Shown: positions 14,438 to 24,365, counted from the first letter of the stretch. The stretch is 35,136 nucleotides of DNA from Methanobacteriota archaeon (GCA_018666575.1 JABIYX010000107.1:1-35136); one strand, 5' to 3'. Program-made: numbers and translations. The notes: generated from the sequence alone by a model not told the origin.

Positions 14438-17400
14438 ATGTTGGCCATTATGTCGAATCTACACTATCAACAGTCACGAGCGCCAGCATTTTTGTTGGTT
14501 TTTCTCTTGCTATTGGTTCCCTGTGCAGCGTTTGTAAGTTCTCAAGATAACGTCGAATCTCCAATTGAAATCACACATGCTCCGGCAATTCTTGTTGATG
14601 GCTTGCCGCCGCTTGAATGTGGTGATGAAATCTGTGAACGCCCTCTTCGAGAATACCTCCGGGACGGGCGTCCGGCAGCCCAAGAATACGGGTGGTGGAA
14701 TTCTTTTGGACCAGATTTAGATTGGAACGGAATGGATGATCGCTTACAACGTGTTCTGGACGGGATGGATTCTGTCTCCCCAACAGCAATAATTGGGCCC
14801 GATGGCAAGAAAACCGTTGCAATCATTGTCAACTACGCTTGGCATCCCACCGATACTGAAATCTCTCAACTCCAGAGTGTTCTCAATCAACATGGATGGA
14901 TTGGCGAGGAGAACGGAGCATGGTTCTCAGAACTAAGAAGCATAGATTCTCTCGTGGTTGACAAGGTTCCAGTTTCCGCTTTAATGGATATTTATTTCTT
15001 AGAAGGAGTGGTTGTAGTTGAGATGCAAAATGTCATGGCTCCCTCAAACAATGTTGCTGCAAAGGCAACAAAAGCTCGCGTATCCGACCAATATCCATAC
15101 TCCGTTTGGGCTCAAGGTTACACCGGAGAAGGTGTCGTCATTGCGGTATTGGATACTGGAGTGGATAATGAACATCGTTCTCTGAACGACTTTGATGATT
15201 CAAATGATGATCCAAATGAAGATGCCAATTCCTATGACGACCAGAAATGGTTCGGAGGGTTCGACGCAACGAGTTTTAATCCGGTACAAGATGGTTCAGA
15301 AGATCCTAATGATGGTAACGGGCACGGGACGCACGTAGCAGGATCTGCTCTAGGTACTGGAAGTTCTACCGGAAACCACATTGGAACAGCACCTGGTGCG
15401 GGACTTATCGATATCAAAGTCCTTACCGACGGTGGCGGAACAAATTCTCAAGCAAGTCTTGCTGGACTTCAATGGATGATTAACAACAAAGATACGAATT
15501 GGGGTGTGGACAGTGACTACCAAGGGATTCAAATTGGATCGATGTCATTTGGCTCGGTCGGTACTCCATTAAATCCAGGTGATAGAGGTGATAACGGTAC
15601 GAGCGCTGAAACCAATTTGATCAATGCTGCCACTGAACAAGGTATCGTTTGTGTTGTCGCTGTAGGAAATGATGGAAGCAACCGCATACCTTCCCCTGCT
15701 AGTGCTGACGGAGCAATCACAATCGGTTCGGTCGATGACAAAAATACCGTGGATCGAGTGGATGATGAATGGGCGGAATACTCCAATTTCGGCCCACGCT
15801 TAGATGATGGCGATGATGATTCCATTGATGAAATGAAACCAGACATCACTTCCTATGGAACAAATATTATGTCAGCCACAGCGTCAATAGGCTTTGCAAT
15901 TCCTGGTTCTGTGGCTTTGGCCGATAACGATTATGACGAAAAAGACGGTACGAGCATGGCAACACCTATTGCCTCTGGTATCGTTGCTTTGATGCTAGAG
16001 GTGGGTGATGAAATAGGACTCTCTTTGACTCCGGAAAAGATTAAACAGATTCTAAGAGATTCTGCGGAACAACGAGGTGATGTGTATAGTTCTTCTATTG
16101 ACGAAAAATGGAACGAAACCTATGGGTCTGGAATCATAGATGGCGCATGTGCCATTGATATCTTGCTAGAACGAATCTGTGGCAATGCACCAACGAGTAT
16201 TGTGAATGTAACTTTTCCTTCCGAAGGAGCCTGGCTGCTAAGCGGGGATACAACACGAATTTCAGGTGATGTGAACAACACGGATAGAGACTTTACAAAA
16301 GTCGAAGTTTTCATAGAACAACATTATCCTTACGTGGATTCAAATAATGATAATAAGCATGACAAACCTCCTGTGATGCTCATGAATTGGACAGAAACAA
16401 GGGGTACGATCGATGCTTGGTTCTTGGACGTTCTTATCGAAGATGTTTGGGTCAAAAACAATGACGAAAACATCCAGATTCATGTACGAGCTGTTAATGA
16501 TGAAGGTAATCTATCATCGCCTAGCATTCGGAAAATACAGGTGTCCCGGATGGTTGTTTCATTACAATCACCTGCCTTGCGAGAGGTTCTAGAAGGGTCT
16601 GTCCAAGTCACAGGTCAAGTCGAAGGAGTCGAACATGATCGCATTGAATACCGAATCGATAATCATGATTGGTTATTTGGCACCGCTCTTACCAACAGAA
16701 GTGGTAACGGTCAAGATGGGTTAGATAACTGGGAATTCACCTGGGATTCATCAGAGGCTGAGGATGGATCAAGAGATTTATCAATCAGAATGGTTAACAA
16801 ATCAGGTCTGACCTCTCCAACCACATTTAGAACCTACAATATCGACAACATTCCTCCTGCGCCAGGACTTAGATTCCTAGGGGATGTTGAAATTTTTGAT
16901 CAACAATTACCCGCTGAAACCGTTTATTCAGGAAGTTTGCTTGAATTGAAGTTCAACGTATTCAACGGAGGTGACAAAAACGCCGAAGACATTCTCGTTC
17001 GGCTCAATGCCCCTGGAGAAATTTCTGAAATCTATCCTTCACAAGGGCTCATACCATTGCTGAAGAAGGGTGAATCGGTGGAAGTAACGCTTTGGTGGCT
17101 AGCTACGGTTGCAGGCGAACATGATGTGTCGATTGAACTCGATCCGAATAACGTACAAGGAGATCAGGACTTAGACGACAACGTCTTTTCGTTCACCTAC
17201 GAAATTCTCGAACGACCATCTCAGCCATTATTGCGATTTTTACCGGGTTCTACTACCACGCTCCCAAATATTCCGATTACGAACGAACCCTATGAGATCA
17301 AAGTACGTGTAGATAACTTGGGTTCCGAGGATGCGATCTCCCTAATGGTAAATCTTGAACGAAAAGTTCCTGGCGTTGCCGGATGGTTAGAAATCGATAG

Positions 17401-19309
17401 AGAATCGATTGTTGTCGTACCTGGAGCGACATCAACATCGGGTTATGCTGATGTGAAATTCACAGATATCCATCCTGATAAGGGACCAGTACTCTATCGC
17501 GCCACATTATCGGGGAATGGTGTTGAAGAAGAACACAAAATGATTGAATTTACAGTAGCAGTGAGTGATATTCAATTCATTGGTGAAAACACTCTGTCAT
17601 TATCAAACGAGGAATACCCAGTTGCATTCGCTGGAATCGGCAAATCTACACTTGTCTTTACAGAAACAAACGGAGAACTTCATGTACGTTCTCTAACTAG
17701 TGACTTAACTCTCCAAACTGATACCTTGATCGATGATAATTGGGCTGGTGAATTAACTGTATTTGAACGAAGTGACGGTCTCGTGCATGCTGCATGGACA
17801 AGTCGAACTGAAAATCAACAAGGCTCCTTTTTCAATGATGTTGCAATGACTTCATTCTCAGAGACGGGGCAGATGCTCCCAGTACATCACCATCTAACTC
17901 CAATCAAAATCTCTGAAGGTCAATATTGGGGCTTAGATATAGCAGAAGAGGATGGACTATACGTCTTGTCAGGATACTACCGCAATATCTCAACAGGTGG
18001 TTCTTGGAGTGATACTACCTCTATTTTTACGATTCAATCCTTTACTCCAGATATCAAGGAAAATTGGTCGCTTCCAATAAATCACCTTGCGAACATTGAC
18101 ATCCACCCTGATGAAGGCGATTCACTCAGTACCGCTCTTCTGGATGGAGAATTACATGTTCTCTATCAAGAATTGAGAGATGATATATCGGGGGAGGATC
18201 GTGTTGGTCTCATGTATAGCCGTGGCGACTTGACCAGCAGTGATTGGTCGTATCAGTTGTCAGTTGGAGATTATGCCTCTTCCTCACAACTCGGCATTCT
18301 TGATGTCGATGGTGAAGATATGATTTTTGCTGCATGGATTGAGGGTGAAGGCCGAACTGCTCAAATTGCTCATACTGCAACCAAGGGCAATTGGGTGGAA
18401 CAAATTCACAGAGTGGAATCTCCGGGTTCAACACAAATTGAATTTTCAAAGCAATCGGATTCGATTGATGTCATTTACGATGAGATTACAGTTTACAGTA
18501 GAACAATTCGATATGGCTTAATGACGGATGATGGTAATAATCCCGCTTTTGCGCTCGGAAATGTGATTGGAAATAATGGAAATCTGATTGGCTATTCCAC
18601 CAATAACATAGACGGAATTGTGTTTACTGAATCGGAGACCGGTCGTATTTCAATGCAGAAATTTGCACTCAATGTTGAAGCAGAATCGGCTGAGCCGAAA
18701 TCCTTCCTTCAACAGTTACTTGAACCACTTCCAGGTTCTGAATCCACAAAGAGACTCATATTCTTTGGAATACTGGGGGCCATTTCTCTGCTCTTCCTCA
18801 CAGTAATGGCCACGTTAAGGTACTCTCACAAAGAGGAAGAAGAAAAATCCATTGAAATAGAGGATGCAGATGTTGCAATTATGGTTACTATTGAAGAGGA
18901 TTCTACGCACTCTGAAGACGAATTGGTTGCAACATTATCACCGTCATCTCCAGAATTTGTGATTGAAATGGAAGAACCCACTCTTCTTGATACGCTTGAA
19001 GCCAAGAACGCTTCAGGTGATGGAAGTGCCCGTCTCAACAGAAGAATGCAAAGGAAGCATGAGCGTGAAATTGCCGAGATTGTTTCAAAGAATCCTCCAA
19101 TGCCAGTTCCTGGTCAACTGAATCCACTTCCTCTAGTGAACACTCCACTTGAAGGGGATCAGGTATTACCATTACTTCCTCCTTTGCCAGAACTTCCTCC
19201 ATTACGAAGGGAAGTGACTTGCCCTTCATGTCAAGCAAACTTTGTGGTAACGGATATGATGCGCTCTCAACTTGAATGCCCAATTTGTTCTGAGAAATTT
19301 AATCTTTAG
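14438..19309 (+). CDS. Giant membrane-anchored subtilisin-like protease with cytoplasmic zinc ribbon
   Basis: This is a 1623-residue S8 serine protease. In order it has a signal peptide (hydrophobic stretch about 17-31), a prodomain-like region (about 125-205), and the catalytic domain with Asp239 (VLDTGVDNEH), His296 (GHGTHVAG), oxyanion Asn411 and Ser506 (GTSMATP). Several beta-rich modules follow, including CARDB-like repeats near 800-1030 and a propeller-like region near 1040-1400. A transmembrane helix is at about 1440-1462, then an acidic cytoplasmic tail ending in a zinc ribbon with Cys1595/Cys1598 and Cys1614/Cys1617. The protease therefore faces outside while the zinc ribbon is inside. 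A GAGGTG ribosome binding site precedes ATG 14438; an ATG at 14450 is also possible. It may degrade external protein or process surface proteins. Confidence 0.92.
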   Translation: MLAIMSNLHYQQSRAPAFLLVFLLLLVPCAAFVSSQDNVESPIEITHAPAILVDGLPPLECGDEICERPLREYLRDGRPAAQEYGWWNSFGPDLDWNGMDDRLQRVLDGMDSVSPTAIIGPDGKKTVAIIVNYAWHPTDTEISQLQSVLNQHGWIGEENGAWFSELRSIDSLVVDKVPVSALMDIYFLEGVVVVEMQNVMAPSNNVAAKATKARVSDQYPYSVWAQGYTGEGVVIAVLDTGVDNEHRSLNDFDDSNDDPNEDANSYDDQKWFGGFDATSFNPVQDGSEDPNDGNGHGTHVAGSALGTGSSTGNHIGTAPGAGLIDIKVLTDGGGTNSQASLAGLQWMINNKDTNWGVDSDYQGIQIGSMSFGSVGTPLNPGDRGDNGTSAETNLINAATEQGIVCVVAVGNDGSNRIPSPASADGAITIGSVDDKNTVDRVDDEWAEYSNFGPRLDDGDDDSIDEMKPDITSYGTNIMSATASIGFAIPGSVALADNDYDEKDGTSMATPIASGIVALMLEVGDEIGLSLTPEKIKQILRDSAEQRGDVYSSSIDEKWNETYGSGIIDGACAIDILLERICGNAPTSIVNVTFPSEGAWLLSGDTTRISGDVNNTDRDFTKVEVFIEQHYPYVDSNNDNKHDKPPVMLMNWTETRGTIDAWFLDVLIEDVWVKNNDENIQIHVRAVNDEGNLSSPSIRKIQVSRMVVSLQSPALREVLEGSVQVTGQVEGVEHDRIEYRIDNHDWLFGTALTNRSGNGQDGLDNWEFTWDSSEAEDGSRDLSIRMVNKSGLTSPTTFRTYNIDNIPPAPGLRFLGDVEIFDQQLPAETVYSGSLLELKFNVFNGGDKNAEDILVRLNAPGEISEIYPSQGLIPLLKKGESVEVTLWWLATVAGEHDVSIELDPNNVQGDQDLDDNVFSFTYEILERPSQPLLRFLPGSTTTLPNIPITNEPYEIKVRVDNLGSEDAISLMVNLERKVPGVAGWLEIDRESIVVVPGATSTSGYADVKFTDIHPDKGPVLYRATLSGNGVEEEHKMIEFTVAVSDIQFIGENTLSLSNEEYPVAFAGIGKSTLVFTETNGELHVRSLTSDLTLQTDTLIDDNWAGELTVFERSDGLVHAAWTSRTENQQGSFFNDVAMTSFSETGQMLPVHHHLTPIKISEGQYWGLDIAEEDGLYVLSGYYRNISTGGSWSDTTSIFTIQSFTPDIKENWSLPINHLANIDIHPDEGDSLSTALLDGELHVLYQELRDDISGEDRVGLMYSRGDLTSSDWSYQLSVGDYASSSQLGILDVDGEDMIFAAWIEGEGRTAQIAHTATKGNWVEQIHRVESPGSTQIEFSKQSDSIDVIYDEITVYSRTIRYGLMTDDGNNPAFALGNVIGNNGNLIGYSTNNIDGIVFTESETGRISMQKFALNVEAESAEPKSFLQQLLEPLPGSESTKRLIFFGILGAISLLFLTVMATLRYSHKEEEEKSIEIEDADVAIMVTIEEDSTHSEDELVATLSPSSPEFVIEMEEPTLLDTLEAKNASGDGSARLNRRMQRKHEREIAEIVSKNPPMPVPGQLNPLPLVNTPLEGDQVLPLLPPLPELPPLRREVTCPSCQANFVVTDMMRSQLECPICSEKFNL

Positions 19310-19313
19310 GTGA
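19308..19313 (+). promoter_or_regulatory. Ribosome binding site selecting the glmS GTG start
   Basis: AGGTGA lies 5 bases before the GTG at 19319 and overlaps the TAG stop of the subtilase gene. It supports the start that places Cys directly after the initiator Met. Confidence 0.6.
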
Positions 19314-19318
19314 TTATT

Positions 19319-21136
19319 GTGTGTGGTATTTTCGGCTATATTGGGGACAAAAATGCCTCACAAGTACTCGTCCAGGGTTTACTCAGACTCGAGTATAGAG
19401 GTTATGATTCAAGCGGCATTGTCGTACGTAATGGATCACTTCAGACATTCAAAGAAATTGGGAAAATATCGGACCTTACATCAAGCCTTCCTAAAATGGA
19501 AGGGACCATTGGCATCTCTCATACTCGTTGGGCAACTCATGGTGGTGTGACAAAAGAGAATGCGCATCCACACACGAGCGAGGATGGGAAAGTAGCAATC
19601 GTTCACAACGGTATTCTTCAAAATTCGAATAAGTTACGAAAACGATTAATGCGTAAAGGAATCATCCTCTCCTCTGAAACTGATTCAGAAGTATTTTGTC
19701 ATTTCATTTCGATGGAATTGGAAAATGGAAAGTCCCCAATGGAAGCACTTGCAGCTGTTCTTCGAATAGTTCGTGGGACTTGGGGTCTTTGTGTACTGTT
19801 CAAAGATCATGATATGATTTTGTGCGCCCGTAATGGTTCTCCACTGATTATTGGCCGTTCCTCAGATGAACTGTTCATCTCCAGTGATCCTCATGCTATC
19901 CGAGAACACACAAGTGAAATGTTTGCTCTTGACGACGGGCAAATCGCTCGACTTGATCGTGAAGGTTTCGAAATAATGCTTCCTGAAGGTACACCCGTTG
20001 AGTCAAACCCTCTTGATATTGATGAAGAATGGGGAGTCAGTGAATTAGGAGATTATCCCCATTTTATGCTGAAAGAAATTCATGAACAATCACAATCCTT
20101 GCAACATTGCATTAGTGGGAGATTGCGCCATTCATCAGGATCGGCTAATCTTGGTGGATTAGACCTCGCACGGCACGATCTCACATCGATTCCTCATGTT
20201 CGTCTCATTGGTTGTGGAACTGCATTACATGCAGCTCAAATTGGTCAGTTATTGATTGAGAAATGGGCACGTATACCTGCAGTTTCTCATGTTGCAAGCG
20301 AATTCAACATGAATGACCCTGTCATTAATCCCAAGGCTATGCATTTTGCAATTTCCCAGTCAGGGGAAACTGCTGACACCCTTTCTGCTGTAAAAGAAAT
20401 TCAACGTAAGGGCGCTGATGTTCATGGTGTAATCAACGTCGTTGGTTCAACAATTGCTCGTCAATGCGGTAAAGGAGTGTATATCCATTCAGGCCCAGAG
20501 CAATCAGTGGCATCCACGAAGGCGTTTACAAACATGGTGGGAGCTCTCTCTCTTTTCGCACTGAAGTTAGGTCGTGGAAGATATCTTAACCTTACAGAAG
20601 GAAAGAAAATCGCAAAGGGAATGAAGGATTTACCAAAGAAAATCGAATCTTATCTTGCAAATCAAGGACCAATTGCAGAGGCAGTTGATGCCATTATTGG
20701 TGCTAAAAACGTTCTATTCTTGGGCCGTGGGGTGTCATCTCCCGTCGCTTCAGAAGGTGCACTGAAGTTGATGGAGATTGCTTATATTCCATGTCTTGCT
20801 TATCCCGCTGGTGAAATGAAACATGGTCCAATTGCATTGATAGAAGAAGGGTCGCCAGTGGTTGTTATCGCTCCAAATGATGGCGTTCAAGACCGAACTC
20901 TCAATGCAATACATGAGTGTAAAGCGCGTGGTGCCCGCATTATCTTAATTCATGAAGAAGGAGATTCAATCTCAGAAATTGGAGATATCAATATCTCTGT
21001 TCCAAAAACTCATCCAATGCTTTCTCCACTGATTACTGTTCTACCGACTCAACTTATTGCATATCACACTGCACTGAAACTCGGGAACGATGTCGATCGA
21101 CCTCGCAATCTTGCGAAATCAGTAACCGTTGAGTGA
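19319..21136 (+). CDS. glmS: Glutamine--fructose-6-phosphate aminotransferase
   Basis: GlmS makes glucosamine-6-phosphate from fructose-6-phosphate and glutamine, the first step to UDP-GlcNAc. The protein has an N-terminal glutaminase domain (MCGIFGYIG, RLEYRGYDSSG, HTRWATHGG) and two SIS isomerase domains (SQSGETADT; GRGVSSPVASEGALKLMEI). The C-terminal decapeptide ends LAKSVTVE, as expected. The catalytic residue is the N-terminal Cys exposed after Met removal. The start must therefore be the GTG at 19319 (605 residues), not the GTG at 19310, which would add three residues before the Cys. It follows the subtilase by 9 bp and ends directly against the convergent KaiC-like gene. Confidence 0.96.
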   Translation: MCGIFGYIGDKNASQVLVQGLLRLEYRGYDSSGIVVRNGSLQTFKEIGKISDLTSSLPKMEGTIGISHTRWATHGGVTKENAHPHTSEDGKVAIVHNGILQNSNKLRKRLMRKGIILSSETDSEVFCHFISMELENGKSPMEALAAVLRIVRGTWGLCVLFKDHDMILCARNGSPLIIGRSSDELFISSDPHAIREHTSEMFALDDGQIARLDREGFEIMLPEGTPVESNPLDIDEEWGVSELGDYPHFMLKEIHEQSQSLQHCISGRLRHSSGSANLGGLDLARHDLTSIPHVRLIGCGTALHAAQIGQLLIEKWARIPAVSHVASEFNMNDPVINPKAMHFAISQSGETADTLSAVKEIQRKGADVHGVINVVGSTIARQCGKGVYIHSGPEQSVASTKAFTNMVGALSLFALKLGRGRYLNLTEGKKIAKGMKDLPKKIESYLANQGPIAEAVDAIIGAKNVLFLGRGVSSPVASEGALKLMEIAYIPCLAYPAGEMKHGPIALIEEGSPVVVIAPNDGVQDRTLNAIHECKARGARIILIHEEGDSISEIGDINISVPKTHPMLSPLITVLPTQLIAYHTALKLGNDVDRPRNLAKSVTVE

Positions 21137-21856
21137 TTAAAGAACAGTAAATCGCTGTTCACTTTCTTTCCAATCGAATGGCTTGTATCCTAAGGCGTGT
21201 CGTGTATGGCGCATCTTAACGATTCCAAGTTTACGCTGAACATCATCACCTTTCCGATCCATAACAAGGTGAATAACCCCATCTGAAAGATAGTCTTCAA
21301 CACCATATTCTCCGAATTGTTTGTGATCTTCGCCTGTCATTTCACAGATGAAGAAGGATGTTAATTCAAGTCGTCGAACAGCTTCAAAGAGTCTGAAGAT
21401 TTCATCACGTGGGTTTTCCATTTTGGTTAATGTAAAGAATGCTCCGAGCGAATCGAAAACTAGGAGTTCAAATCCAATCGACTTACGGTAGTTTGTTAAT
21501 TGTTTGATGAGTTGTCCCATCCAGTCAACACGATTACTCATTCCCTGCTCATCCAATTGAACACGAAGATCGGATAGATCGATAATTGCAATTCTGTTTC
21601 GAACTCGAGGGTCATCAACATTCATCCCCATGTTTGACATGTGGGCTCGTAGTGAATCCTTACCTTGCTCTAAGGTCACATAAATTCCACTTGTCTCGCC
21701 ATAGAGAACTGCGTTATACAGGACGGAAAATGTTACACTAGATTTCATAGCTCCTGAGGCACCTGCTACGATACAGATGTGTCCTTTTGGAATTCCTCCT
21801 TGCATCTTTTCATCCAATCCTTCAACGTGGGTTGGTATTCGTTTCATGGTGTCCAT
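21137..21856 (-). CDS. KaiC-like RecA-superfamily ATPase
   Basis: This 239-residue single-domain KaiC/RadA-type P-loop protein has the family N-terminus (IPTHVEGLDEKMQGGIPKGH), a Walker A at 32-40 reading GASGAMKSS, and a Walker B-like LLVFDSLGAFF. The residue before the Walker A Lys is Met instead of the usual Gly. Such proteins are common and diverse in archaea and are linked to signalling, motility or regulation; the specific role is unknown. I chose the ATG at 21856 because family similarity starts there. The frame is open to 21940, but the extra residues are unlike the family. It is divergent from the Maf-like gene across 95 bp. Confidence 0.82.
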   Translation of the reverse strand: MDTMKRIPTHVEGLDEKMQGGIPKGHICIVAGASGAMKSSVTFSVLYNAVLYGETSGIYVTLEQGKDSLRAHMSNMGMNVDDPRVRNRIAIIDLSDLRVQLDEQGMSNRVDWMGQLIKQLTNYRKSIGFELLVFDSLGAFFTLTKMENPRDEIFRLFEAVRRLELTSFFICEMTGEDHKQFGEYGVEDYLSDGVIHLVMDRKGDDVQRKLGIVKMRHTRHALGYKPFDWKESEQRFTVL

Positions 21857-21951
21857 TGTTGCGCCCCGTCTTGAGGAAGACAATCTGCCCTTTGAAACAC
21901 ACGCTTCGAACGTTTGCAAAATCTGATGAAGGGAATCCACTTAGAGTAACC

Positions 21952-22521
21952 ATGCGCATCCTCCTTGCATCAGCATCAATTCGCAGGGGACTCATTCTGC
22001 AGGAGCGGTATACAGATGTTGTACAAAGAGCACTTGTAAACGTTAACGAAAGCGTCCCAAGAGGTCCGATTTCAGATCAGGTTCGAGAGGTTTCGTTAAG
22101 GAAATCAAGAGCAGTCTCATTTCCTATTGACGAAGATGTTGTCATCGTTGCAGATACTCTTGTCGAGGACCCTGATGATGAAAACACGGCTCTCGGTCAG
22201 CCCAGAGATGTTTCACATGCAACCAGTATGCTCATTCGTTTACGTGGCAGAAGACATCGGGTATGGTCTGCAACATCGGTATATGCCTTGGGTCAATGGA
22301 ACACGACAATCGAGTGTGCAATCGTTGAATTCAGTGATTTTTCAGATGATGCATTGATTGAACTCATAGAATCGAACTCATGGAAAGGGAAAGCGGGTGG
22401 CTATGACCTTGCCGGATTAATGGGTAAGCACGCTTCACTGGTTGAAGGTTCAGAATCGACTGTGCTTGGATTCACAGAAAAGTCGCTTGAATATCTGGAC
22501 CAGTTGAGTCAATTACTTTGA
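21952..22521 (+). CDS. Maf/Ham1-like nucleoside triphosphate pyrophosphatase
   Basis: This 189-residue protein has the Maf family marks. These are an N-terminal LLASASIRRG substrate-binding motif, a catalytic acidic region VVIVADTLVEDPDDE, and GKAGGYDLAG near residue 145. Family members hydrolyse non-canonical or modified nucleoside triphosphates to monophosphates, acting in pool cleaning. The upstream frame is open to 21787, but family homology starts at ATG 21952 and the longer form would overlap the divergent KaiC-like gene. The last 9 bp overlap the convergent membrane-protein gene. Confidence 0.85.
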   Translation: MRILLASASIRRGLILQERYTDVVQRALVNVNESVPRGPISDQVREVSLRKSRAVSFPIDEDVVIVADTLVEDPDDENTALGQPRDVSHATSMLIRLRGRRHRVWSATSVYALGQWNTTIECAIVEFSDFSDDALIELIESNSWKGKAGGYDLAGLMGKHASLVEGSESTVLGFTEKSLEYLDQLSQLL

Positions 22522-23802
22522 CAAGAACCGATTGTAAAACATTGGGATGCGATGCCAATTGGCATTCGGGAAGAAGATATGCCTTGCTAAGAGATATGTT
22601 AAGGATAAAATGCCAACGATCTGAGCCACAGCCCAGCCAATGAATGGAACGTAGTTTTTTCCAGTTGTGAGCACATTCTTGTCATAGAGAGACCAACAAA
22701 TTAGGACTGCTCCAATCATCAATGAGAGGAAGGTAATCCAAGGAGTTGATCGATTTGCTAATGAAATATGCAAATGGTCTTCGTGTAAAAACAATGCAAA
22801 ACCCCAGACGATAAGGAATCCAGAACTCGCTAGAAGCAACCAGTGAGCGGGTTGAATGCCCGCTTGCCCATCGTGACCTGTCCAGATTGGTCCAATCGAG
22901 ATGACAGCTAAAACCGGGAGTAAGAGATATCCTCCTAGGACCATTCTCGAATGGGGCTTTGCTAGAGGGCCAAAGGAAAGTTGAAGAATTCGTTTCGGGT
23001 CAATAATAAAGAACATGAGTATGAATAACGCCGTAAGAGAAATGTCAACAATATCTTCTGATACCAAACCTCTTCCTCTTAGTGTGCTGATTACAATATG
23101 TGCTAAAGCAATGATGAAAAACAAAGCGAACTTGAATTGAAGAGATTTAGGCTTCGTAACCTCCCATCCTAATCGACGGTTGAAGTGTGATAACAAACAT
23201 GTCGCAATTTGCATGCATGAGAAAAGAGCGACTGTAAAGGCAACTCCAAGTTCAATCATACCGCCAAAACCTCTCAAGAACCATGATATGATGACAACAA
23301 GGCCACAAATGACGAGCAGGATTCCAGGCGTGTAGGAAAATACTCCGACTTCATCGACTTCATTTTTGGTTCGAAATACGTCGATTGCTGGACTGGCCAG
23401 CGAAAGTAGAGAAAGAGAAAGAAGAATGATTCCGATTCCAGACAGCTCGATTAACAAGTCCCAGTCTGTTGAGAATACACCAACTAGAATGAACAGTTGA
23501 CCGAGTATATTGAGCTGTAAAAAGTGACGCATTGTTGTTCGTTCAAATGATGGAATGTTGTACACTAAAGGAAACGTGTCAAAAGCGATTCCAGCCAAAA
23601 CTGCAATCATTGGTCCAAGTGAAAAATGAACTATGAAGATGAAATTTATTGTTTTCAATCGTTCATCATCATCAAATAACCCATAAGGGGATTTGAAAAT
23701 CAGCCACGTAATCATGATTGCAAAAAGAAGGAACATCGCAGCTGATGCTACAAACAATTCGAGGTATGAGCCTGCGAATTTCTCCCTCTGTTGTTCAGTC
23801 AT
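22513..23802 (-). CDS. Polytopic membrane protein of unknown function, downstream of sepF
   Basis: This 429-residue protein has about 12 hydrophobic helices and almost no soluble domain. I do not recognise the family. Several His residues lie in or next to helices (IVHFSLGPM, MRHFLQL, ALAHIVIS, PAHWLLLAS, HEDHLHIS). That pattern is loosely like heme-binding membrane proteins such as the heme-copper oxidase or NnrS groups, but no signature is clear. The start is taken as ATG 23802. A GTG at 23811 directly follows the SepF stop, so the two genes are certainly co-transcribed. Its position suggests an envelope or division-linked role, or simply shared transcription. Confidence 0.8.
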   Translation of the reverse strand: MTEQQREKFAGSYLELFVASAAMFLLFAIMITWLIFKSPYGLFDDDERLKTINFIFIVHFSLGPMIAVLAGIAFDTFPLVYNIPSFERTTMRHFLQLNILGQLFILVGVFSTDWDLLIELSGIGIILLSLSLLSLASPAIDVFRTKNEVDEVGVFSYTPGILLVICGLVVIISWFLRGFGGMIELGVAFTVALFSCMQIATCLLSHFNRRLGWEVTKPKSLQFKFALFFIIALAHIVISTLRGRGLVSEDIVDISLTALFILMFFIIDPKRILQLSFGPLAKPHSRMVLGGYLLLPVLAVISIGPIWTGHDGQAGIQPAHWLLLASSGFLIVWGFALFLHEDHLHISLANRSTPWITFLSLMIGAVLICWSLYDKNVLTTGKNYVPFIGWAVAQIVGILSLTYLLARHIFFPNANWHRIPMFYNRFLSK

Positions 23803-23811
23803 GCTAATCAC

Positions 23812-24360
23812 TCATTCAACTTGAAGAAGCCGGGTTATCCCGAGTTCGTGCTTATTTCGCTCAACTACAACATCAGATCCTGGAATCAGCAGTAGTTTTT
23901 CCTCTGCATCCAATGCAAAAATAGCGACACCAACTCGTTCACACATCGTTCGTAATTCTCTACGACATGCTTGCTGATGAGAGTCCATGTGAACCAAAGG
24001 TCGTAAATCTACGATTACAGTATCTCCTTGATTGACTCGTTCTGAAATCTGATTTGTATAAATCCTATATTTAGAATCAGGCTTGACATAACGAAGTGCT
24101 CTCTTTGGGCGAATCTTTTCTGTCCTTCCAATCGATGAGAGGTCATGAAACGGTTCACCATCAGGGGTTACCGGGCCAGTCCAGAATGAAGGGGGCGACC
24201 TTAGTTGAGCCGATTCTTGGACTTCTTCAACAAGGGGTTCTGTGATTTGTTCTTGTGTCTCTAATGCAGGTTGTTGCTCTACAAGCGCTCTCTGTGGAGG
24301 CGGTGTTGGAGCCCCTCCTTCCGGATCGGGTAAGCCAAAAAATTGCCACAAGTTCCCCAT
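23812..24360 (-). CDS. sepF: SepF-like FtsZ membrane anchor
   Basis: SepF ties FtsZ filaments to the membrane and is the main FtsZ anchor in archaea that divide with FtsZ. The 182-residue protein has the expected layout. A short amphipathic N-terminal helix (MGNLWQFFGLP) for membrane binding comes first. A Pro/Gln/Glu-rich linker of about 80 residues follows. The C-terminal SepF core (about 105-180) contains GDTVIVDLRPLV, ALDAEEKLLLIPG and a final helix. ATG 24360 is preferred because it starts at the amphipathic helix. A GTG at 24369 overlaps the TGA of the upstream surface-protein gene, so translation is coupled. Identity is based on pattern and length; an HMM search would settle it. Confidence 0.8.
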   Translation of the reverse strand: MGNLWQFFGLPDPEGGAPTPPPQRALVEQQPALETQEQITEPLVEEVQESAQLRSPPSFWTGPVTPDGEPFHDLSSIGRTEKIRPKRALRYVKPDSKYRIYTNQISERVNQGDTVIVDLRPLVHMDSHQQACRRELRTMCERVGVAIFALDAEEKLLLIPGSDVVVERNKHELGITRLLQVE

Positions 24361-24365
24361 GCACG

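Noticed and set aside
19310-19318. Upstream GTG start for GlmS
   Set aside because: It would put three residues before the catalytic N-terminal Cys; GTG 19319 gives Met-Cys and has a ribosome binding site.
21137-21856. A circadian clock KaiC
   Set aside because: The protein has one ATPase domain and no kaiA or kaiB nearby; single-domain KaiC-like proteins are widespread in archaea with other roles.
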